Shown one piece after another: positions 34,822 to 44,613 of a stretch of 64,000 bases of DNA; positions within the stretch are counted from its first letter, which is position 1; each line of letters starts with the position of its first letter. Source of the DNA: an uncultured Bacteroides sp. GTDB lineage: Bacteria > Bacteroidota > Bacteroidia > Bacteroidales > Bacteroidaceae. Position numbers and translations under genes: made by a program. The notes beneath the pieces were generated by a model. The model was not told the origin of the DNA. It was given only the letters and a program-made list of their open reading frames with translations, and searched no databases. Location of the stretch: the NCBI RefSeq assembly GCF_958445495.1, contig NZ_CAUCSQ010000007.1, forward strand, positions 1-64,000, given 5' to 3'.

Positions 34822-36918
34822 ATGAAACAGATAAAGCTGTTACTACTTTTGGCTTCCGCTTCCGTTGCGGGAGCGTTCGCTCAAAGCAACGGGCTGACGG
34901 ACATGAGCCGGAGCCGTTTTGCGAAAATGGCGAATACGGGAATTGACGCCGTGCGCTGGACCGGCGGTTTTTGGGGAGAACGGTTTGACGTATTTAGCCG
35001 TACCTCCTTGCAAAGCATGTGGAATACCTGGAACACTCCGGAAATCTCCCACGGTTTCCGTAACTTCGAGATTGCCGCCGGCTTGTGCAAAGGCGAACAT
35101 TGGGGTCCCCCGTTCCATGACGGAGACATGTATAAATGGATGGAAGGCGTAGCCTCCGTTTACGCCGTCAATAAAGACCCCGGACTGGACGAGCTGATGG
35201 ACCGTTTTATCTCCTGTGTCGTAAAAGCCCAGCGGGCGGACGGTTACATACATACACCCGTCATCATAGAGGAACTCAACAAGGGGATTGACAGCCATGC
35301 GCCGGAGGGCACGCAGAAACAGACCGTGATTGGCACGAAAGTGGGCGGTGAAGATGAAAAAGGAGCTTTTGCCAACCGCCTGAATTTTGAGACCTATAAT
35401 CTGGGACACCTGATGATGGCGGGTATCGTCCACCGTCGGGCCACCGGGAAAACCACCCTTTTCGACGCTGCCGTGAAAGCGGCGGATTTTCTCTGCCATT
35501 TTTATGAGACCGCTTCCGCGGAGCTGGCCCGTAACGCCATCTGCCCTTCCCATTACATGGGAGTGGTGGAGATGTACCGTGCCACGGGAAATCCCCGTTA
35601 CCTGGAGTTGTCGAAAAACCTGATTGACATCCGCGGAATGGTGGAGAACGGTACGGACGACAACCAGGACCGCATCCCCTTCCGTGAGCAGTACCGCGCT
35701 ATGGGACATGCGGTACGCGCCAACTACCTCTATGCGGGAGTGGCGGACGTGTATGCGGAAACCGGCGAACAGCAGTTGATGAAAAACCTGACAAGCATCT
35801 GGAATGACATCGTGACCAGAAAGATGTATGTGACCGGTGCTTGCGGCGCCCTCTACGACGGCACTTCCCCGGACGGAACGTGTTATGAGCCGGACAGCAT
35901 CCAGAAAGTGCACCAAAGCTACGGGCGCCCCTATCAGTTGCCGAACAGCACGGCGCATAACGAAACATGTGCCAATATCGGCAATATGCTTTTCAACTGG
36001 CGTATGCTGGAGGTGACCGGAGACGCCAAATATGCCGACCTCGTGGAAACCTGCCTCTACAACAGCATATTGAGCGGTATCAGCCTGGACGGGAAGAAAT
36101 ATTTCTATACCAATCCGCTCCGTATCAGCGCCGACCTGCCCTATACGCTCCGCTGGCCGAAAGAACGGACGGAATATATCAGTTGTTTCTGTTGCCCGCC
36201 CAATACGCTGCGTACGCTTTGCCAGGCACAGAATTATGCCTACACATTGAGCCCGGAAGGAATCTACTGCAACCTGTACGGTGCAAATACGCTGGCAACG
36301 GATTGGGAAGGCAAAGGAGAGATAGCCCTGACACAGGAGACGGACTATCCCTGGGAAGGCGGCGTGCGGCTGACATTGGATAAAGTCCCCCGCAAAGCGG
36401 GTACGTTCTCCCTGTTCCTACGCATTCCGGAATGGTGTGAAAAAGCGGAGCTGAAAGTAAACGGCGTTCCGGTGCAGGTGCATGCCCGCCCCAATACATA
36501 TACGGAGATAAACCGCGCCTGGAAAAAGGGGGATACGGTGGAGCTGGAGATGGACATGCCCGTCCGTTTGCTTGAGGCGCATCCGCTGGCGGAAGAGATA
36601 CGCAATCAGGTAGCGGTGAAACGGGGGCCGTTGGTCTACTGCCTGGAAAGTATGGATATCGCGAACGGGGAGAAGATAGACAATGTGCTGATTCCCGCCG
36701 ATATCAAGCTCACCCCTAAGAAAATGACGGTCGGAGGCAGCTCCGTCGTAGCCCTTGAAGGGCAAGCCCGCCTGGCGTCCTCCGCGTCTTGGGAAGGAGT
36801 GCTCTACCGTCCGGTGGCGCAAGCCGGAAAAACGGTGGATATCCGCCTGATTCCCTATTATGCGTGGGGAAACAGGGGAAAAGGAGAAATGACAGTCTGG
36901 ATGCCGTTAACGAGATGA
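34822..36918 (+). CDS. GH127 glycosidase (BT1003-like aceric acid hydrolase), exported
   Basis: The 698-aa product has a signal peptide ending near GAFAQ (~21) and the DUF1680/GH127 barrel. Diagnostic motifs are WTGGFWGERFDVF, SHGFRNFEIAAG, the metal-binding Cys cluster SCFCCPPN (~455), YCNLYGANTL and a C-terminal beta domain. GH127 enzymes use a Cys nucleophile with zinc and hydrolyse beta-L-arabinofuranosides or related sugars. BT1003 in the equivalent position, as I recall, removes aceric acid from RG-II chain B, so that activity is the best guess. Its stop overlaps the GH141 start (ATGA at 36915-36918), indicating translational coupling. Confidence 0.88.
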   Translation: MKQIKLLLLLASASVAGAFAQSNGLTDMSRSRFAKMANTGIDAVRWTGGFWGERFDVFSRTSLQSMWNTWNTPEISHGFRNFEIAAGLCKGEHWGPPFHDGDMYKWMEGVASVYAVNKDPGLDELMDRFISCVVKAQRADGYIHTPVIIEELNKGIDSHAPEGTQKQTVIGTKVGGEDEKGAFANRLNFETYNLGHLMMAGIVHRRATGKTTLFDAAVKAADFLCHFYETASAELARNAICPSHYMGVVEMYRATGNPRYLELSKNLIDIRGMVENGTDDNQDRIPFREQYRAMGHAVRANYLYAGVADVYAETGEQQLMKNLTSIWNDIVTRKMYVTGACGALYDGTSPDGTCYEPDSIQKVHQSYGRPYQLPNSTAHNETCANIGNMLFNWRMLEVTGDAKYADLVETCLYNSILSGISLDGKKYFYTNPLRISADLPYTLRWPKERTEYISCFCCPPNTLRTLCQAQNYAYTLSPEGIYCNLYGANTLATDWEGKGEIALTQETDYPWEGGVRLTLDKVPRKAGTFSLFLRIPEWCEKAELKVNGVPVQVHARPNTYTEINRAWKKGDTVELEMDMPVRLLEAHPLAEEIRNQVAVKRGPLVYCLESMDIANGEKIDNVLIPADIKLTPKKMTVGGSSVVALEGQARLASSASWEGVLYRPVAQAGKTVDIRLIPYYAWGNRGKGEMTVWMPLTR

Positions 36919-38795
36919 GAGGTATGGTGGGAAAACGTTTGATGATAGTTTGCTCGCTGTTTGCCGTAAACTCTATCCTTGCGGCAAGCGAGTTATGGGT
37001 TTCCCCAAGAGGGAACGACTTTAATGACGGTACGCGGCAATCGCCCAAAGCCACCCTGGCTTCCGCTTTGCGGCAGGCGAGGGAATGGCGCCGGACGGGA
37101 GACGAACGTGTCCGGGGAGGTATCACCGTCTATCTGGAAGGAGGAGTGTATGCGTTGTACGAGCCGGTCTTTATCCGTCCGGAAGACAGCGGGAGCGAGG
37201 ATTCGCCTACGGTGATTCGTCCGGTTCCCGGTGAAGAGGCGGTGTTGAGCGGAGGCGTACGCATCAGGGGATGGAAAAAGAACGGAAAACTCTGGGTGGC
37301 GGATGTCCCGCTGTTCAACGGGCGCCCGCTGGATTTCCGGCAACTGTGGATAAACGGGAGGAAAGCCGTCCGCGCCCGTGATGTAGAAGATTTCGAGAAG
37401 ATGAACCGTATTTGCAGCGTGGACGAGAGGAACGAGATTCTTTACGTCCCTGCCGAAGCGGTGCGTCCGCTTGTAAATAATAAGGGGGGCCTCAAGGCGG
37501 GATATGCCGAGATGGTGCTCCATCAGATGTGGTGTGTGGCGAATCTGCGTATCCGTTCTGTCGAGATTCGGGGAGATAGCGCGGCGGTGCGTTTCCACCG
37601 GCCGGAAAGCCGGATTCAATTCGAGCGTCCCTGGCCGCGCCCGATGGTGACGGCGGACGGGCACAACTCCGCTTTCTATCTGACAAACGCCCGTGAACTG
37701 CTGGATGTTCCGGGAGAGTGGTATCATGACCTGAATACGCGGAAACTCTACTATTACCCAAGGGAAGGAGAGGACATGCGTTCCGATGATACGGAAGCCG
37801 TCGTTCCGGCTGTCGAAACGCTGGTAGAGGTGAAAGGCACGCCGGACCGCCCTGTCTCCGACATCCGTTTTGAGGAAATCACTTTCTCCCACACTACCTG
37901 GATGCGTCCTTCCGAAAAAGGACACGTGCCGCTCCAGGCAGGCATGTACCTCACGGACGGCTACCGGATAGAGCCCAAGATGCAGAGAAACTACCTGAAC
38001 CATCCGCTGGACAATCAGGGCTGGTTGGGACGTCCCGCGGCAGCCGTCCGGATTGTTGCCGCCAACCGGATTGACTTTGAAGGTTGCCGGTTCGAACATT
38101 TGGGCTCTACCGGGCTGGATTACGAAGAAGCGGCGCTGGGCGGCACGGTCCGCGGTTGCCTGTTCCGGGACATTGCCGGCAACGGGCTGCTGGTAGGCAG
38201 TTTTTCCCCGGCCGCCCATGAGACGCATCTGCCCTACGAACCCGCCGACCGCCGGGAAGTCTGTTCGCACCAGCGAATCGGCAACTGCTATTTTACCGGA
38301 GTCGGCAACGAAGACTGGGGATGCCTCGCCATAGCGGCAGGCTATGTGAGCGACATAACCATAGAACATAATGAAATCTGCGAAGTGCCTTATAGCGGCA
38401 TCAGCCTCGGTTGGGGATGGACGCAGACGGTGAATTGCATGCGCAATAACAGGGTGCATGCCAATCTGGTCCATCATTATGCGAAACACATGTATGACGT
38501 GGCGGGGATTTATACGCTCGGTTCCCAGCCCAAAAGCTATGTCACGGAAAATTGCGTGCACAGCATTTACAGGCCGGGATACGCGCACGACCCGAACCAC
38601 TGGTTTTACCTTTATACCGACGAAGGCTCTTCTTTCATTACCGTGCGTGACAACTGGACGGAAGGACGGAAATTCCTGCAGAATGCCAACGGGCCCGGAA
38701 ACGTATGGGAAAACAACGGCCCGGAAGTGGACGCCGCCGTTCGTGAGCGTGCGGGACTGGAAGCGGAATATAAGCATCTGCGGGACATCCGGTAG
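36915..38795 (+). CDS. GH141 (BT1002-like alpha-L-fucosidase), exported
   Basis: I chose ATG 36915 (626 aa) because it forms an ATGA stop-start overlap with GH127 and starts directly before the signal peptide (MVGKRLMIVCSLFAVNSILAAS); the frame is open from 36789 inside GH127. The product is a parallel beta-helix protein: SPRGNDFNDGTRQSPKATLASAL, repeated VEIRG/DIRFEEITFSHT turns and DYEEAALGGTVRGCLFRDIAGNGLLVG. It lacks a classical (beta/alpha)8 barrel. GH141 was founded on BT1002, an alpha-L-fucosidase of RG-II chain A (from memory). The assignment rests on family appearance plus position between GH127 and GH78. A 162-bp gap with unusual repeats follows. Confidence 0.85.
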   Translation: MRGMVGKRLMIVCSLFAVNSILAASELWVSPRGNDFNDGTRQSPKATLASALRQAREWRRTGDERVRGGITVYLEGGVYALYEPVFIRPEDSGSEDSPTVIRPVPGEEAVLSGGVRIRGWKKNGKLWVADVPLFNGRPLDFRQLWINGRKAVRARDVEDFEKMNRICSVDERNEILYVPAEAVRPLVNNKGGLKAGYAEMVLHQMWCVANLRIRSVEIRGDSAAVRFHRPESRIQFERPWPRPMVTADGHNSAFYLTNARELLDVPGEWYHDLNTRKLYYYPREGEDMRSDDTEAVVPAVETLVEVKGTPDRPVSDIRFEEITFSHTTWMRPSEKGHVPLQAGMYLTDGYRIEPKMQRNYLNHPLDNQGWLGRPAAAVRIVAANRIDFEGCRFEHLGSTGLDYEEAALGGTVRGCLFRDIAGNGLLVGSFSPAAHETHLPYEPADRREVCSHQRIGNCYFTGVGNEDWGCLAIAAGYVSDITIEHNEICEVPYSGISLGWGWTQTVNCMRNNRVHANLVHHYAKHMYDVAGIYTLGSQPKSYVTENCVHSIYRPGYAHDPNHWFYLYTDEGSSFITVRDNWTEGRKFLQNANGPGNVWENNGPEVDAAVRERAGLEAEYKHLRDIR

Positions 38796-38827
38796 TAACA
38801 GACAGATAACTTGACTGCGGTGCGCGG

Positions 38828-38914
38828 TTCGTTCCACAGATATGGAACGAAAGGATAACAATTGTGGAACGGAAGGGAAACAGATGTGGAACGCAACGAC
38901 AACATCTGTGGAAC
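38828..38914. repeat. Cluster of TGGAACG repeats, possible operator
   Basis: An inverted repeat TTCGTTCCA/TGGAACGAA (38828-38836, 38843-38851) is followed by three more GTGGAACG half-sites near 38864, 38886 and 38908. The last two are bracketed by CAGATGT/ACATCTG. Five copies of one heptamer in ~87 bp, directly before the GH78 gene, suggest a protein-binding site or RNA structure. Confidence 0.6.
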
Positions 38915-38957
38915 GGATTAATCCTTGCAACGCAGTTTCTTAACAACAGGAAGAACA

Positions 38958-41162
38958 ATGAAAAAGAAATATATGATATTACTCGGCGCCCTGTCATTGG
39001 CAGGGAGCGCTCTCGCCCAGACCTGGATATGGTATCCGGGAGATTATGAAATCTGGTTGGGTAACCGGATGAACAACCGGCGTACGGAACGCGGCGCGTT
39101 TTTTCCGCCTTTCTGGAAGACCGACAGCCATTATGTCGTCGTGGAATTCAGCAAACAACTGAATCTTTCCGAACCGGAAGAGATTTTTATCGCCGCCGAA
39201 GGGAAATACAATGTCAAGCTGGACGGAAAACTCCAGTTCGGCATGCCGGAAACCGTGCGACTTCCGGCGGGGAAACACAACCTGAATATCAAAGTGTGGA
39301 ACCAGGCCACCCCTCCCGCGATTTATGTGAAAGGAAAGACCGTCTGCTCCGACTCTTCCTGGCGTGTGACTTACGAAGACAAGGAATGGATTGACGAGAG
39401 CGGCAAGGCGAGCGACACATCCGCCACCGTCTATGCGGACGCCGGATGCTGGAACTTCAACGAAGCCAGCCAACTCCCTTCCCGGTTCAGGCTGATGCGC
39501 AAGCCGCAGCAACCCGTCTCCGGGACAGTGCAGCCCGAAGGAGGAACGCTCTACGATTTCGGGAAAGAGACATTCGGGTTTATCACGCTGAAAAATCTTT
39601 CGGGAAAAGGGGCGATTGACATTTATTACGGGGAAAGCCCGGAAGAAGCCAGGGATAAGGCGTATTGCGAAACGTTGGACAAGCTGCTGTTGGAGCCGGG
39701 ACAGGTGACGGACTTGGCTGTACGCCGCACTTCTCCCCTGGAAGGTCCCGATAATGAATATACCCTGGAGAACAGCAAGGCGTTCCGCTATGTCTACATC
39801 ACCCATGAACCGGGCGTGCGGATGGGAGAGGTGTCCATGCAATACGAGTATCTTCCCGAAGAATACCGCGGCAGTTTCCGTTGTAATGACGAAGAGCTGA
39901 ACCGTATCTGGGAAGTCGGCGCCTATACCATGCATCTCACCACCCGCGAGTTTTTCATTGACGGCATCAAACGTGACCGTTGGGTGTGGAGCGGCGACGC
40001 CATTCAGAGCTATCTGATGAATTATTACCTTTTCTTCGACAGCGAGTCCGTGAAACGCACTATCTGGCTGCTTCGGGGGAAAGACCCCGTAACCAGCCAC
40101 AGCAATACGATTATGGATTACACCTTCTATTGGTTCCTTAGCGTATATGACTATTATATGTACACCGGCGACCGCCGCTTCGTCCGCCAACTGTATCCCC
40201 GCATGCAGACCATGATGGACTATGTGCTGGGACGTACGAACAAGAACGGCATGGTGGAAGGAATGAGCGGCGACTGGGTATTTGTGGACTGGGCGGACGG
40301 TTATCTGGACAAGAAAGGCGAACTCTCTTTCGAGCAGGTCTTATTCTGCAGGAGCCTGGAGACGATGGCACTGTGCGCGGAACTGGTCGATGACGCGGAC
40401 GGCAGGAAGAAGTACGAACGCCTTGCCGCCGCCTTGAAAGCGAAGCTGGAGCCGGTTTTCTGGAATGACCGGAAACAGGCGTTCGTGCATAATCGCGTGG
40501 ACGGCAAGCAGAGCGAGGCAGTGACCCGCTACGCGAACATGTTTTCCGTGTTCTTCCAATATCTGGACGCGGACAAACGGCAGGCAATCAAACGGTCGGT
40601 CCTTCTGAACGACAGTATCCTGAAAATCACGACTCCCTACATGCGTTTCTATGAATTGGAGGCGCTTTGCGCTCTGGGCGAACAGGAAGCCGTGATGAAA
40701 GAGATGAAAGCCTATTGGGGAGGAATGCTGAAAGAAGGCGCCACTTCTTTCTGGGAGAAATACAACCCGGAAGAAAGCGGGACGCAACATCTTGCCATGT
40801 ACGGGCGTCCTTACGGAAAAAGCTTGTGCCATGCGTGGGGAGCAAGTCCTATCTACCTGCTGGGCAAGTATTACCTGGGAGTAAAACCGGTGAAGGAAGG
40901 CTATAAGGAATTCGCCGTCAGTCCGGTACTGGGCGGGTTGAAGTGGATGGAAGGCAGCGTACCCACCCCGAACGGCGACATCCGCGTTTACATGGATAAG
41001 AAAACAATCCGGGTGAAAGCCACGGAAGGCAAAGGCTATCTTACTTTCCGAAGCCGCCGGCGGCCCGAAGCGAATATCGGGACTCCCGAAAAGGTTTCGG
41101 AAGGAGTGTGGCGGCTCTGGATTGACTCGCCCGAAGAAAGGACGGTCTCTTACCGGTTGTAA
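38958..41162 (+). CDS. GH78 alpha-L-rhamnosidase (BT1001-like), exported
   Basis: I chose ATG 38958 (734 aa), starting the signal peptide MKKKYMILLGALSLAGSALAQ, in preference to the frame start at 38925. It is shorter than the other two GH78 proteins here, beginning with a compact N-terminal domain (WIWYPGDYEIWLGNRMNNRR). The barrel contains FIDGIKRDRWVWSGDAIQSYLMNYY (catalytic acid region), GDWVFVDWADGYLDKKGELS and ATSFWEKYNPE. This architecture fits BT1001, an RG-II alpha-L-rhamnosidase as I recall. It follows GH141 after a repeat-rich 162-bp spacer and is convergent with the GNAT gene 11 bp away. The exact rhamnose linkage is not readable. Confidence 0.85.
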   Translation: MKKKYMILLGALSLAGSALAQTWIWYPGDYEIWLGNRMNNRRTERGAFFPPFWKTDSHYVVVEFSKQLNLSEPEEIFIAAEGKYNVKLDGKLQFGMPETVRLPAGKHNLNIKVWNQATPPAIYVKGKTVCSDSSWRVTYEDKEWIDESGKASDTSATVYADAGCWNFNEASQLPSRFRLMRKPQQPVSGTVQPEGGTLYDFGKETFGFITLKNLSGKGAIDIYYGESPEEARDKAYCETLDKLLLEPGQVTDLAVRRTSPLEGPDNEYTLENSKAFRYVYITHEPGVRMGEVSMQYEYLPEEYRGSFRCNDEELNRIWEVGAYTMHLTTREFFIDGIKRDRWVWSGDAIQSYLMNYYLFFDSESVKRTIWLLRGKDPVTSHSNTIMDYTFYWFLSVYDYYMYTGDRRFVRQLYPRMQTMMDYVLGRTNKNGMVEGMSGDWVFVDWADGYLDKKGELSFEQVLFCRSLETMALCAELVDDADGRKKYERLAAALKAKLEPVFWNDRKQAFVHNRVDGKQSEAVTRYANMFSVFFQYLDADKRQAIKRSVLLNDSILKITTPYMRFYELEALCALGEQEAVMKEMKAYWGGMLKEGATSFWEKYNPEESGTQHLAMYGRPYGKSLCHAWGASPIYLLGKYYLGVKPVKEGYKEFAVSPVLGGLKWMEGSVPTPNGDIRVYMDKKTIRVKATEGKGYLTFRSRRRPEANIGTPEKVSEGVWRLWIDSPEERTVSYRL

Positions 41163-41173
41163 TCCGGGACGTT

Positions 41174-41722
41174 TCATCCGCCCGCATCGAGGTTTATGCG
41201 GTAGAGTACATGCCGGCGCAACGGATGTCCGGGAGAAACCTGCGGATGGTCGAATTCTTCCAGGCGAGTCATTCCGATTTTCTGCATGACCCGTTCCGAA
41301 CGCCGGTTCGGCAAAGAGGTGAACGAATACAGCTCTTTCATATTCAAATGCCGGCGGGCATACTCCAGGCAGGCTGCCGCAGCTTCGGGGGCATAACCGT
41401 TTCCCCAGTATTCATGTGACAGCCTCCAGCCTATTTCTATGCCCGGCGTGAAATCCGCGTCAAACGCAATCCGGTGCAGTCCCGTATAACCCATAAAGGC
41501 ATGGTCTTCTTTGCGTTCTACCGCATACAGCCCGAAACCGCATTCCCGGAACTCGTCTTGAATGCGGCGGTAAAAGGCCGACGACTCTTCCGCGGTCAAC
41601 GGGCGGAGAAAAAATTCCATCACGCGGGGGTCGGCGTTGATATGGGCGAATACGGGTTCGTCTTCTTCTTTCCAATCGCGAAGAAGCAGCCGGGGAGTCT
41701 CTATGTAAATTTGCATCATCAT
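41174..41722 (-). CDS. GNAT N-acetyltransferase (RimJ/RimL-like)
   Basis: Three consecutive ATG codons (41722, 41719, 41716) precede QIYIETPRLLLRDW, the canonical N-terminus of Acetyltransf_3 proteins, so the true start is one of these and not the longer frame from 41824. The ~182-aa cytoplasmic product has the family order: RLLLRDWKEEDEPVFAHI, FGLYAVERKEDHAFMGYTGL, the acetyl-CoA loop GIEIGWRLSHEYWGNGYAPEA and SLPNRRSERVMQKIGM. It transfers acetyl from acetyl-CoA to an amine, such as a protein N-terminus or small molecule. The substrate is unknown. It lies alone on the minus strand inside the pectin locus and shares the 173-bp upstream region with GH138. Confidence 0.88.
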   Translation of the reverse strand: MMMQIYIETPRLLLRDWKEEDEPVFAHINADPRVMEFFLRPLTAEESSAFYRRIQDEFRECGFGLYAVERKEDHAFMGYTGLHRIAFDADFTPGIEIGWRLSHEYWGNGYAPEAAAACLEYARRHLNMKELYSFTSLPNRRSERVMQKIGMTRLEEFDHPQVSPGHPLRRHVLYRINLDAGG

Positions 41723-41895
41723 TGAAAATAAGGGTGGATAATCGGCAAAGGTACGACATTTTATTTGAAATGCCGCTTGTCCGTATCCGGCGGCTGAAAA
41801 AAAGGCGGGCATGAGTACAAACAAGCCCTCATTCCGTCTTCTTTCTGTAAAAGAATGGAATTACACAACTTATTTATATCATATTTATCAGAAGA

Positions 41896-44595
41896 ATGAA
41901 AAATACCAGATTGTTCATGTTTGCGGCATGCGCACTTCTATTATCGGCGTGCGGCAGGCAAACCGTGAAAATTATGACTCCGCCGGACGCTTCAAACCGC
42001 GTTCAGTTCGGTGCGGAACAGTTACAGGCAACTTTGGATAAGGCGGGTTATCAGGTCGTGATGCAACAGGGGGATACGACGTTCTCCGATTCGGGGATAA
42101 AGACAATCCTGCTGGCGGAAGCGAACGACACGACCTTGAAGAAAGAAGGCTTTCATATCACGACCGCCGGCAACCTGACACGGGTGACCGGCAGAGACGG
42201 CAGCGGCGTCATTTACGGATGCCGTGAGCTGATAGACCGCGTAAACGGTTCGGAAGGCGGGCTGGATTTTCCGGCAGACCTGAAAGACGGGCCGGAGATG
42301 GTGCTCCGCGGCGCGTGCGTGGGATTGCAGAAAATGACTTACCTGCCGGGACACGGCGTTTACGAATATCCTTATACTCCGGAAAGCTTTCCTTGGTTCT
42401 ATGACAAGGAACAGTGGATTAAGTACCTGGACATGCTGGTTGCCAACCGCATGAACTCCTTGTACCTCTGGAACGGGCATCCGTTTGCGTCGCTGGTGAA
42501 ATTGGAAGACTACCCTTTTGCGCTGGAAGTGGACGAAGAGACGTTCAGGAAAAACGAAGAGATGTTTTCTTTCCTTACGGAAGAAGCGGACAAACGCGGT
42601 ATCTTCGTGATACAGATGTTTTATAATATCATCCTTTCCAAGCCTTTTGCGGAACATTACGGGTTGAAGACGCAAGACCGTAACCGTCCCATCACTCCGC
42701 TGATTGCCGACTACACCCGCAAGAGCATCGCCGCTTTCATCGAAAAATATCCGAATGTAGGGTTGCTCGTCTGCCTGGGTGAAGCGATGTGCACGGTGGA
42801 GGATGATGTGGAATGGTTTACAAAAACGATTATTCCGGGCGTGAAGGACGGATTGAAGGCATTGGGACGCACGGACGAGCCGCCCCTTCTGCTGCGTGCG
42901 CACGATACGGATTGCAAGCTGGTGATGGACGCTGCCTTGCCGCTGTACAAGAACCTCTATACGATGCACAAATATAACGGCGAGTCGCTGACTACTTACG
43001 AACCGCGCGGCCCTTGGGCGAAAATCCATACGGATTTGAGCTCGCTGGGGTCTATCCATATCAGCAACGTGCATATCCTGGCGAATCTGGAACCGTTCCG
43101 TTGGGGGTCTCCGGACTTCGTACAGAAGGCGGTGACTGCAATGCACAACGTACACGGGGCAAACGCTCTCCATCTCTATCCGCAGGCTTCTTATTGGGAC
43201 TGGCCCTATACCGCCGACAAATTGCCGGAGGGCAAACGCGAGTATCAGTTGGACCGCGACTGGATTTGGTATCAGACATGGGGACGTTACGCCTGGAATT
43301 GCCATCGCGACCGTGCGGATGAGATAGATTACTGGAACCGGCAGTTGGCGAAATACTACGGTGTTTCCGACGAGGATGCCGCCAATATCCGCATCGCTTA
43401 TGAGGAGAGCGGGGAGATTGCCCCGAAATTGCTCCGCCGTTTCGGTATCACGGAAGGAAACCGCCAGACATTGTTGCTGGGCATGTTCATGAGCCAGCTT
43501 GTCAATCCCTATAAATATACCATTTATCCGGGATTCTATGAAAGCTGCGGGCCGGAAGGCGAGAAACTGATTGAATATGTGGAAAAAGAATGGAAGAAGC
43601 AACCCCATACGGGCGAGATGCCTCTGGACATCATCGCCCAGGTGACAGCGCACGGGGATAAGGCGGTAGCGGCTATCGACAAGGTTTCCGCCGCCGTTAC
43701 CTCCAACAAGGACGAGTTCGGCCGCTTGCGGAATGACATGCATTGTTACCGGGAATTCGCGTATGCGTTCAACCTGAAAGTGAAAGCGGCGAAACGGGTG
43801 TTGGACTATCAGTGGGGAAAAGATATCAAGAACCTGGAAGAGGCCGTTCCCCTGATGGAACAAAGCCTGGAACATTACCGCAAACTGGTGGAATTGACGG
43901 ACGGGCATTATTGGTATGCCAACAGCATGCAGACCGCCCAACGCCGCATTCCCATCGGCGGGGACGACGGCAAGAACAAGACTTGGAAAGAATTGCTGGT
44001 GCATTACGAAAACGAACTGGCCAATTTCAAGGCTAACCTCGCCCTGTTGAAAGGAAAACAGAAAGAAGGCGCCGTAGCCGAAACCGCCGAGATTGCCGCC
44101 TGGGCTCCGGCGGACGTCAAGCTGGCATCGGATTATCCGACGGTGAAAATGGACGACGGCGTTTCCCTGTTCGTCGACCTTCCGGGCAAGGTGGAAGCGG
44201 TAGCCCCTGAACTGAAAGGGCTGAAAGCCTTCCGTTTCAACGGGAATGAACAAAGGGAGAAAGGTACGAGCATCGCTTTTGAGACGGAAGTTCCGGTCAA
44301 ATTGCTGGTGGCTTATTTCAAGGACGACCAGAAAAAATACGCGAAAGCCCCGAAACTGGAAATCGATGCGTCCGCCAACGATTACGGCCAGGCGGAACCC
44401 GTGCTGACAAATGCGGTGCGCATCGGCGGAATGCCGTTGGCAAACGTTCACGCCTACAGCTTCCCGGCGGGCAAGCATACGTTGATGCTGCCTAAGGGGT
44501 ATCTCCAGGTACTGGGATTCACCGCGGCGGACATGAAGTCCCGCAACGCCGGGCTTGCCGGAGACGAAGAAACGATGGACTGGCTCTTTTATTAA
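41896..44595 (+). CDS. GH138 alpha-galacturonidase (BT0997-like) lipoprotein
   Basis: The 899-aa product has a lipobox LLLSAC (Cys ~20) and an N-terminal GH20/GH67-type alpha-beta domain (VQFGAEQLQATLDKAGYQVV, GVIYGCRELIDRVNG). A TIM barrel (~140-480) follows with WIKYLDMLVANRMNSLYLWNGH, LLVCLGEAMCTVEDD and LHLYPQASYWDWPYTADKL, then helical and C-terminal beta domains. GH138, founded on BT0997, removes alpha-linked galacturonic acid from RG-II chain A (from memory). Its position directly upstream of the GH137-GH2 gene (18 bp) matches the BT0997-BT0996 order, which is the strongest support. Catalytic residues were not assigned. Confidence 0.85.
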   Translation: MKNTRLFMFAACALLLSACGRQTVKIMTPPDASNRVQFGAEQLQATLDKAGYQVVMQQGDTTFSDSGIKTILLAEANDTTLKKEGFHITTAGNLTRVTGRDGSGVIYGCRELIDRVNGSEGGLDFPADLKDGPEMVLRGACVGLQKMTYLPGHGVYEYPYTPESFPWFYDKEQWIKYLDMLVANRMNSLYLWNGHPFASLVKLEDYPFALEVDEETFRKNEEMFSFLTEEADKRGIFVIQMFYNIILSKPFAEHYGLKTQDRNRPITPLIADYTRKSIAAFIEKYPNVGLLVCLGEAMCTVEDDVEWFTKTIIPGVKDGLKALGRTDEPPLLLRAHDTDCKLVMDAALPLYKNLYTMHKYNGESLTTYEPRGPWAKIHTDLSSLGSIHISNVHILANLEPFRWGSPDFVQKAVTAMHNVHGANALHLYPQASYWDWPYTADKLPEGKREYQLDRDWIWYQTWGRYAWNCHRDRADEIDYWNRQLAKYYGVSDEDAANIRIAYEESGEIAPKLLRRFGITEGNRQTLLLGMFMSQLVNPYKYTIYPGFYESCGPEGEKLIEYVEKEWKKQPHTGEMPLDIIAQVTAHGDKAVAAIDKVSAAVTSNKDEFGRLRNDMHCYREFAYAFNLKVKAAKRVLDYQWGKDIKNLEEAVPLMEQSLEHYRKLVELTDGHYWYANSMQTAQRRIPIGGDDGKNKTWKELLVHYENELANFKANLALLKGKQKEGAVAETAEIAAWAPADVKLASDYPTVKMDDGVSLFVDLPGKVEAVAPELKGLKAFRFNGNEQREKGTSIAFETEVPVKLLVAYFKDDQKKYAKAPKLEIDASANDYGQAEPVLTNAVRIGGMPLANVHAYSFPAGKHTLMLPKGYLQVLGFTAADMKSRNAGLAGDEETMDWLFY

Positions 44596-44613
44596 TATCG
44601 GATTATTCGGATA

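Noticed and set aside
41723..41824. N-terminal extension of the GNAT protein
   Set aside because: The family N-terminus begins at the ATG triplet 41716-41722. The extension has no similarity to the family.
42022..44478. 818-codon minus-strand open frame opposite GH138
   Set aside because: It is antisense to a clear GH138 lipoprotein, has no recognisable domain, and has the His/Phe/Val-rich composition typical of reverse-strand shadows in this GC range.
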